Of a stretch of DNA of 64,000 bases, positions 58,091 through 64,000 are shown in pieces (the stretch's first letter is position 1; the number at the start of each line of letters is the position of its first letter). The notes under the pieces are model-generated. The model was not told the DNA's origin, did no database searches, and was given only the letters and a program-made list of their open reading frames with translations. Location: assembly GCF_000711795.1 (NCBI RefSeq), contig NZ_JONH01000001.1, positions 186,001 through 250,000 of the forward strand, given 5' to 3'. The stretch is from Vibrio pacinii DSM 19139. Its GTDB lineage: Bacteria > Pseudomonadota > Gammaproteobacteria > Enterobacterales > Vibrionaceae. Position numbers and translations under genes: made by a program.

Positions 58091-58691
58091 GTGTAAAACT
58101 CCAAGTTTTTTATTTGCATCCATGACTTCTTTGTACAGCACCAGAACGGACAGTGATTTAGATCTGTTTAGCTCAAAAAATAAGCATAAAAACCTAAAAA
58201 CATACAAAGATTGCGGCACACATTAGCAATCATTGAAGTAATTTGCCATTAAAATGTAGCAAAAAGTCGTATAACACCGTGACTACGTCAATAAATTGGT
58301 AAATATCACTACAAACGTCGAATATCTCAGTTTATTAACATGAGAACTCTTTATGCAGTGAATTGAAGTGCCATATTATCTATCAAGATGTTTTTTTACA
58401 GCATCTTGTGCTAGATATAGTGCAAGGAAATTAACAAAAGTTATGTAAACTAGCTAACAGTTAGCTACATTTAACTTTGCCAATAAAAAGTTCTGTGAAG
58501 CCAATCACCCAGTTGCACAATAAGCGCGCACAACTCCCCAAAACGGATCATTGATTCCAGAAATGATTCACACCTTGTTATATGACACAGTCATTGTTAT
58601 CGAACAGCACAGGGTTATACCCTCCCCCTTCAAGCTAGCTAAACATCCCCAGTAAATCACAACAACTAAAGACAGTAACGCAATCACTATG
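58091..58691. other. 600-base region upstream of oppA
   Basis: AT-rich and non-coding by inspection, between oppA and the next gene on the same strand. It should hold the oppA promoter and leader; in enteric bacteria oppA mRNA is a GcvB small-RNA target, but I cannot mark such a site here. No terminator for the upstream gene is evident. Confidence 0.5.
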
Positions 58692-59198
58692 TTATTTATT
58701 TGATTCCCGAATGATTGTCACCTCTACCATTTGATTTGGTTTTCCATTCATGCTGAGTACGTAACTTCCCCATTCATGTGTATTAATGTGGGTTACCCAT
58801 TTATCACTTTGCATTGGGCAATGTAAGTTTTCAATTTTTGACCCCACGATATCTGCGTCTTTCATTGTTAAAGCGACTGATTTACTGTGAAAAATAACCA
58901 GTTTTTCATTCCACTTAGTCACCGCTAACTGTAAAAAAGCGTTTCCATTGTCATCCAGTTTAAATTTGTACCCGACAGGGCTATTCACCACGATTTCACT
59001 TCGCGCTGCTTCATCAGGCGTGGTAGGAGCTTGATTGAGTAAGACGACTGGCTGGTTACAAGCCGCAACATAATCTTGTTTAAAATACTGATTGCGACCA
59101 GAAAGCAAATCTGAGTCGTTGTCTTGCGCATTGATAAACTGAATACCAGCCAACACCAGACTGCAGACCAGTATCAAGTTAATGAATTTAGATCGCAT
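58692..59198 (-). CDS. Exported protein of unknown function
   Basis: A 168-residue protein I do not recognise. A signal peptide of about 24 residues ends at INAQD or nearby. Two Cys residues (in VAACNQP and NLHCPMQ) could form a disulfide. The rest is predicted beta-rich, with alternating hydrophobic residues (AFLQLAVTKWNEKLVIFHSKSVALTM). Its start lies ten bases after the di-heme peroxidase stop, so the two are surely co-transcribed. A periplasmic or secreted accessory of that enzyme is possible, but unproven. Confidence 0.75.
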   Translation of the reverse strand: MRSKFINLILVCSLVLAGIQFINAQDNDSDLLSGRNQYFKQDYVAACNQPVVLLNQAPTTPDEAARSEIVVNSPVGYKFKLDDNGNAFLQLAVTKWNEKLVIFHSKSVALTMKDADIVGSKIENLHCPMQSDKWVTHINTHEWGSYVLSMNGKPNQMVEVTIIRESNK

Positions 59199-59208
59199 AC
59201 CATTACCT

Positions 59209-60336
59209 TTAATCTTTGTTTAAATATATAAATGGAGGAATGCACCCTAGGTTATCCGGCCGATGTTTTAATGGTACAAGCGAACAAAAAGGCGACTGTT
59301 TATTGGCAGGGACGGAAGCATCAGAGACAGACAGTGCGGATAAAAAAGCGATCAGTGCTTCTTTTTCAATTATTGAAATAGAAAAACCAGCAATCTTGGC
59401 ATCTTTATTCGGATGCACTCGCCCATCACCAATATCATTTCCGCTACGAATCACTCTACCACCAGCGGCGTAACTATCAATCACAGCATTCAACGATTGA
59501 AAACTTCCGTCATGCCCCCACGGCCCTGTTTTAACCACATTAATAAGCGAAGGGATACGAAATCGCCCATTGTCAGAACGATCTCCCGATTGCGATTCAA
59601 GACCAACCTCATCAATAGGGTAAGTGATTTGGCCATCACTATTGTTTATTCCATACAGGCCCACATTGACAAATTCCGGCTGCCGCGCCATCGGTTGATT
59701 CATTAAATTACCGCCATGACATTGGCTGCATTTCAAACGTTGACTAAAAAATAGTCTCCGGCCTTGCTGCTGCGCAAACGACAGAGAAGTTTCGTCTCCG
59801 TTCAAATACCGCTGATAAGCTGTATCCGTAGACACTATTTGTTGCACATATTTCGCTAGCGCATCCAAGGCTCTGTCCACGGTGACATTGGGTGAACCAA
59901 ACGCTTGTTCAAACAGAGGCGAGTAAAGGTTACTCGCCTCTGATAGTCGTTGAATCAAAAGTTGCTCGGTCATACCCATTTCTACTGGTTGAGTTGCAAA
60001 TAACGGTTTTCGAATTGACGACTTTAGATCTGTCACTCCCTTTGTGCGTTGAAAGTAAGAGCTGAACCTAGCCGTATTCAATAAGGAAGGCGTGTTCAGA
60101 GTGGTGGTTTGGTCATAAATATCTGGGGTTTTACTAAAGGTATTGCTCCAACCATGGTTGGGATCATGGCACAGTGCACAACTTCGGTTACCTAGCTTGG
60201 AAAGCCTAACATCATTGAACAAGTAGCGTCCGAGCTCAACTTTATCTTTATCGTCATTCCCAGCGTGTACTGTCCAAGAACACCATAGAGAAATAGTGAA
60301 GCAAAAGTATAAGCACAGCCGCTTTATCCTTCTCAT
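59209..60336 (-). CDS. Di-heme cytochrome c peroxidase / MauG family protein
   Basis: A 375-residue periplasmic c-type di-heme protein. Signal peptide ends near VHAGND (about 25). The two heme-binding motifs are C53-A-L-C-H57 and C203-S-Q-C-H207. The family's conserved LNTPSLLNTA, VEMGMTE and TGPWGHDGSF sequences are all present. Relatives either detoxify hydrogen peroxide using electrons from cytochromes, or, like MauG, carry out oxidative protein modification. It follows the LPMO gene by 79 bases on the same strand. Heme attachment requires the Ccm system, encoded elsewhere. Confidence 0.92.
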   Translation of the reverse strand: MRRIKRLCLYFCFTISLWCSWTVHAGNDDKDKVELGRYLFNDVRLSKLGNRSCALCHDPNHGWSNTFSKTPDIYDQTTTLNTPSLLNTARFSSYFQRTKGVTDLKSSIRKPLFATQPVEMGMTEQLLIQRLSEASNLYSPLFEQAFGSPNVTVDRALDALAKYVQQIVSTDTAYQRYLNGDETSLSFAQQQGRRLFFSQRLKCSQCHGGNLMNQPMARQPEFVNVGLYGINNSDGQITYPIDEVGLESQSGDRSDNGRFRIPSLINVVKTGPWGHDGSFQSLNAVIDSYAAGGRVIRSGNDIGDGRVHPNKDAKIAGFSISIIEKEALIAFLSALSVSDASVPANKQSPFCSLVPLKHRPDNLGCIPPFIYLNKD

Positions 60337-60415
60337 GACAACGCGCCACCTACTACTAATAGAACAACCATACTGTTGAAACTGAGGTAGTTATAACTAA
60401 CTACCTCATTATTCG

Positions 60416-61975
60416 CTATTTACTTACTTGCTCCCATTGCTGCGTAACCCAGGCAGGGTCAGCGGCTTGACCAGGTGCAAACACTGAGTTAGAGCAGTTT
60501 GAATACCAAGGGCCAAAACACTGCCAAATGCCTTCCTTACCAAAGTCCACAACCGTACCTTTGGTATAGTTTGCAAGCCCCTGTGGGTAAACATAGTCAA
60601 CGTTATTAGGAACTTCACTATTACCTTGCTCAACAGAGAAGTTGTAAGTGTCTAGTTCAGTGTTGTCATAACTATCTGTAACTTCAACGCTCACACTGTA
60701 ATTATCTTCATCATCGACGAGGAAAAACTTATGCGGTTTTTCTCCTACCACCCCAGTAACAATATCGGGTTGACCGGAATTGTTAGTCATCGAACTCAAC
60801 GTTGCTTTATAGGTATATTCACCATTGTCACCTTCGTCGATTCGAAGATCGATGGGGATTTCGATAGGTTTCCCTGCTAGTGTATAGCTCGCTTGAAGGC
60901 TCGGCCATGAAAACGTAAATTCTTCTTGCTCCCCTCCCACAACTTGAGTCAAGTGAGAGAATTTTTCTGAGACAAAATAGATATTGTTTCTATTTACATC
61001 ATGGGTCAACTCAATGTCTCCATTACTCTCTTTAACACCCACTTCCATATACTCAGAAGCAGTAGCATTGCGATTAATTTCCTCAGCTAATTCAAGTTTC
61101 CACACATCTTCTGACGTATTGTGCGAATCTATTTTGACGGAAGGTTCATAACGCGTGGTTCCCTCATACATAATTCGAGCTATTGCAGTGTCACCGACTT
61201 TCAGATCACCTTTATCGCCAGCAAATCGTTCTTGATGAACCCACTGGTCACCGGGTTCTGGGTCGGGCTTATATCCACCACCATCAACAAATACATCCAT
61301 ACAGCTATAAAATGCTTCACCACTATCCCATACGTTTTGCGGTGGCTTACCTAGTACTTCATGAGGCTTATGGCTTGGGTTAGTTCGCTGCCAAACCTGG
61401 TATACAAGTCGTTTTCCGCGTTTATTATCAGGCCACTTTACTTTGTACTTGTATGTACCACCTACATGCGGGGGCATTTTCCCGCTTTCGTCCAACACTG
61501 CGACACGTTCTAGATCAGCCCAGGTAAGCTCATCAGTATCAGGATTAAATCCATCGCGAGTAACAAATAGGTCAAAATACCAAGTTTTATGCGGCGCCGT
61601 CATATGGTACTCAAACTCTACATATCCATCCTGATCCGGTACCAGCTCTGTCACATGACGTTTAGCACTAGGCACATCAAGAACACTATATTGGCCGCCT
61701 TTTGATGCGGAACAGAGTTGGTGATCCTTGATAACAGCCTTATGGTCACCGTTAGCTGCACCTTGGTTAATCTCATTTTTTTGCTCAGCGACTTTGCTAT
61801 TACAAATATGATTATCATTTGGTGTACTACCTTGATCACAGCTGTACGCACGATCTTGTGGTTTGACCATATAGCCATGTGCAGATGCCATGTTAGGCAT
61901 CATCACCATTGTTGCTGCAAGTGCACTTAAGGCAAATACGGCTGAGCTGGCGGTTCGTTTTCTCTTTAAAGTCAT
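60416..61975 (-). CDS. AA10 lytic polysaccharide monooxygenase, GbpA-like multidomain
   Basis: A secreted copper enzyme of 519 residues that oxidatively cleaves chitin-like polysaccharides. The signal peptide ends at A32, exposing His33 (HGYMVKP), the first copper ligand of the histidine brace. The second ligand is H129 in MTAPHKTW. The AA10 core ends near AFYSCMDVFVDG (about 221-232), with the axial aromatic. A GbpA-type second domain (GDTAIARIMYEG, about 262-350) and third domain follow, then a C-terminal chitin-binding module (about 465-519) with IWQCFGPWYSNC. This is the domain order of V. cholerae GbpA, but the catalytic domain is clearly different, with several extra Cys. ATG 61975 follows TAGGAAAT. 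Confidence 0.92.
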   Translation of the reverse strand: MTLKRKRTASSAVFALSALAATMVMMPNMASAHGYMVKPQDRAYSCDQGSTPNDNHICNSKVAEQKNEINQGAANGDHKAVIKDHQLCSASKGGQYSVLDVPSAKRHVTELVPDQDGYVEFEYHMTAPHKTWYFDLFVTRDGFNPDTDELTWADLERVAVLDESGKMPPHVGGTYKYKVKWPDNKRGKRLVYQVWQRTNPSHKPHEVLGKPPQNVWDSGEAFYSCMDVFVDGGGYKPDPEPGDQWVHQERFAGDKGDLKVGDTAIARIMYEGTTRYEPSVKIDSHNTSEDVWKLELAEEINRNATASEYMEVGVKESNGDIELTHDVNRNNIYFVSEKFSHLTQVVGGEQEEFTFSWPSLQASYTLAGKPIEIPIDLRIDEGDNGEYTYKATLSSMTNNSGQPDIVTGVVGEKPHKFFLVDDEDNYSVSVEVTDSYDNTELDTYNFSVEQGNSEVPNNVDYVYPQGLANYTKGTVVDFGKEGIWQCFGPWYSNCSNSVFAPGQAADPAWVTQQWEQVSK

Positions 61976-62069
61976 CTTTATTTCCTAATTTAGCTATCTT
62001 GTAAAAGGAGTGTTGGGTACAAAGAAAGCCAGTTTGATGCACTGTTGAATTAGTCTGCAGATAAGCTTT

Positions 62070-62657
62070 TTATTTATTAAAGCGAATCATCATGCTACGT
62101 AAAACATTATTTTTTATTATGTAATGATGTTTTAAAGCGGCCAATATATGAACAACAACCAAGATAGCCAACGTCAAACAGGACGCGCGGTGAACAACAA
62201 AGAAAAACTCATTCACAGCAACGTTATCAATTAGATTCGGAATTTCAATTACCCAGAAAAACTGATAGCTATGCTTAAGCATTAAATAGCCGCTAATAAA
62301 AACGACAAACATCGCAAAATACATAACTCCATGAGCCAGTTTTGCAAAACTTTTCTGTGTGTCAGAAATTGTGTTTGGCAGCTCCGGTTCAACCCGGAAA
62401 AATTTCCATACCCAGCGTACAAAAAATAAAATTGTAGCAAGGGTCGCTAGAGATATATTTAGATTAGAGAGTACATGGAATAACACAGGACGATCCATGA
62501 CTAACAGCATCCCATACCCAGCAAAAGTGGCGTACAGAATGATGACGGCCATACTCCAATGAAGCCATTTTGTTAAAGAGCGATGCTGCTCTGTAAGTTC
62601 TGGCGCTTTATCCAAAGAGCTTGGATTAAATAACGCTTTATTGTTTACTTGTAACAT
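62070..62657 (-). CDS. Cytochrome b561 family membrane protein
   Basis: A 195-residue inner-membrane protein with four membrane helices. Candidate heme ligands are His in KWLHWSMA (about 33), HGVMYF (about 109), FVVHRASC and VVHILAALKHHY. This is the CybB-type bacterial b561 arrangement, which moves electrons between quinol and periplasmic or small acceptors. It lies 94 bases upstream of the LPMO gene on the same strand. LPMOs need a reductant, so it could supply electrons through a periplasmic carrier; this is inference. Confidence 0.9.
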   Translation of the reverse strand: MLQVNNKALFNPSSLDKAPELTEQHRSLTKWLHWSMAVIILYATFAGYGMLLVMDRPVLFHVLSNLNISLATLATILFFVRWVWKFFRVEPELPNTISDTQKSFAKLAHGVMYFAMFVVFISGYLMLKHSYQFFWVIEIPNLIDNVAVNEFFFVVHRASCLTLAILVVVHILAALKHHYIIKNNVLRSMMIRFNK

Positions 62658-62804
62658 TTCATTGTCATCTCATAGGAACGATATTGAACTGCTCAAGATT
62701 GTGACGAACAAAGAAAACCATGTGAAGCAAACACTCCATTCAATTGACTTCGCTTGAAATTTATGGTCCTAAATTTTAGTGTTTTTGAAGCCTAACACGC
62801 CATT

Positions 62805-63998
62805 TTAGTTATCTAGCATCTTCTCTAATGCCTCACGCAATGAGTCAGATAAATCTGGATCATTGAGTAACTGTTCCGCAACTTGGTTGTTTTCAAGATG
62901 ATTTTCTGAACCGGACAACAGATATTCAAACAACATTTCTTTAGCGGGCGTAGGTAGGTTTCTCTCTGTGATACGTTCTCGTAACTGGCGTTGGTAGCCA
63001 GACTCGAATGGTTTGACTTCTTCTTTCGCTAGGTGCGCATCGACAATTTCTTTAACTACATTGGGGTTGCTATCTTTGAGGATTAAACTTTTGAGATGAC
63101 TTTCCATTCTCGGATTTTTAGCCAACACTTTTACCGCAGCCATCCTTTCATCAAAATGTTCACTTTGGGTATAGGCGACCACTTCATCGTCCAATCCAGA
63201 GGAATTCAAATTACCTATAGAGACTAGAGTGTCGTACACTGAGTTTCCTGATTTAAGGTTATTCGATAGATAATCAGTGACGTAACTTCGCAAAACCTCC
63301 GAATTATTGCCTAAGATACCAATATTGAGCAGTGCAGTTTGTGCAATCATGCTGTTAGTACTTTGGGCAACGGTTTCAAGTGTATGCAGTGCCTGAATTG
63401 AACTCACTTCACCCATCTTAGCAATCGACATAATCGCGCGAAGTCGGTTCTGTTCGTCTAATGTATGATCCTCAATCAATTGAGATAGGATGTATTCCCC
63501 TTCAGGGCTTTGCGATCGCTCAAGACAAAATATCAATAACGACTGCTGGTCATTGGTTAAGTTTTGGTTAGTCAACAGATCTTTAACGTTATTGAATCCT
63601 TGTTTTGCTAAATACCCACCGATGGCAAAGGCATTATCTAAGTCAGGAGATTGAGCAAAAGTTCCAAATCTAGATTTAAAATTCTCTTCATCGACGTTAT
63701 CTAAATGGCCTGCGATCTCAGAACCTATGCCTTGCCAATGACGATTAACGTCGATAGCATACTGTTGTATATTCCAGTCTAAATGAGACTTTCTCGATAC
63801 GGGTTTCACCTCAATGTGCTGAACTATCGTCAGAATTTGAGTCTCATAATTAACAGTTTTGCTATGAGTGTGAACTAACGATTGAGGGACCCCATTTTGA
63901 TCATGAGTCAATTGCCATTGATCATTTTGGTCAACAACATCGTAGGTATCTGCTGTCGAAACAGACCCTAGCCACTCTCGCTCAATTCTCTCGGCACT
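62805..63998 (-). CDS. HEAT-like repeat protein, 5' part outside window
   Basis: The frame is open to the right edge, so the start lies beyond it; at least 397 residues are visible. The part near the edge is beta-like (TVNYETQILTIVQHIEV). From about the middle on, it is a string of helical pairs typical of HEAT-type repeats, for example LRAIMSIAKMGEVSSIQALHTLE, MIAQTALLNIGILGNNSEVLR in part and MAAVKVLAKNPRMESHLKSL. This order resembles the vitellogenin/lipid-transfer N-terminal module, but I cannot confirm it. It is the most upstream visible member of the co-directional LPMO cluster, 147 bases before the cytochrome b561 gene. Function unknown. Confidence 0.75.
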   Translation of the reverse strand, partial: SAERIEREWLGSVSTADTYDVVDQNDQWQLTHDQNGVPQSLVHTHSKTVNYETQILTIVQHIEVKPVSRKSHLDWNIQQYAIDVNRHWQGIGSEIAGHLDNVDEENFKSRFGTFAQSPDLDNAFAIGGYLAKQGFNNVKDLLTNQNLTNDQQSLLIFCLERSQSPEGEYILSQLIEDHTLDEQNRLRAIMSIAKMGEVSSIQALHTLETVAQSTNSMIAQTALLNIGILGNNSEVLRSYVTDYLSNNLKSGNSVYDTLVSIGNLNSSGLDDEVVAYTQSEHFDERMAAVKVLAKNPRMESHLKSLILKDSNPNVVKEIVDAHLAKEEVKPFESGYQRQLRERITERNLPTPAKEMLFEYLLSGSENHLENNQVAEQLLNDPDLSDSLREALEKMLDN

Positions 63999-64000
63999 TT

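Overview
The window is chromosomal DNA from a marine gammaproteobacterium, almost certainly a Vibrio. Gene content and order match what I recall of Vibrio cholerae chromosome 1: the pflA to kdsB-lpxK-msbA-comEC-lolCDE-plzB-mfd block, then hinT-ycfL-lpoB-thiK-ycfP, then the chemoreceptor / VC1899-type / fadR-nhaB-dsbB-ftsK-lrp-ald block, and finally yfbV-ackA-pta and oppABCDF. This comes from reading the translated sequence and from memory, not from a search. Both ends are cut inside genes. I found no tRNA, rRNA, insertion sequence, CRISPR array or prophage.

Layout. 0-2 kb: end of pflA, a CbiM-like membrane protein and yfbU. 2-9.4 kb: a chemoreceptor, then the prkA(yeaG)-yeaH-spoVR stress operon. 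9.4-19.1 kb, mostly minus strand: envelope genes kdsB-ycaR-lpxK-msbA (LPS), comEC and lolCDE (lipoprotein export), with a DUF2062 gene divergent from comEC. 19.3-24.8 kb, plus strand: a PilZ-like gene, mfd, csiV and a GNAT acetyltransferase. 24.8-28.1 kb: a TonB-dependent siderophore receptor and an AraC regulator, with Fur-like sites. 28.5-34.7 kb: ndh, then the ycfP-thiK-lpoB-ycfL-COG3014-hinT block. 34.8-46.9 kb: a second chemoreceptor, an orphan CARF nuclease of the DUF1887 family, fadR, nhaB, dsbB, ftsK, lrp and ald. 47-58 kb: yfbV, ackA-pta, a glutathionyl-hydroquinone reductase and oppABCDF. 58.7-64 kb: a co-directional set of a HEAT-like repeat protein (partial), cytochrome b561, a GbpA-like lytic polysaccharide monooxygenase (LPMO), a di-heme peroxidase and an unknown exported protein.

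Most of the window is conserved Vibrio backbone. Four things deserve attention. (1) A perfect FNR palindrome between ndh and ycfP is placed both to repress ndh and to activate a short transcript of about 105 nt that ends in an intrinsic terminator, a candidate FnrS-like small RNA. (2) The 58.7-64 kb cluster puts a secreted copper oxygenase beside a membrane b-type cytochrome and a periplasmic di-heme peroxidase, a possible LPMO redox module. (3) Two nested, strongly paired RNA structures precede nhaB, a candidate cis-regulatory leader. (4) A CARF-PD-(D/E)xK nuclease sits between housekeeping genes with no CRISPR locus in sight.

Several CDS starts below were moved inward from the longest open frame because an internal ATG or GTG has a good ribosome binding site or matches the family's usual N-terminus.
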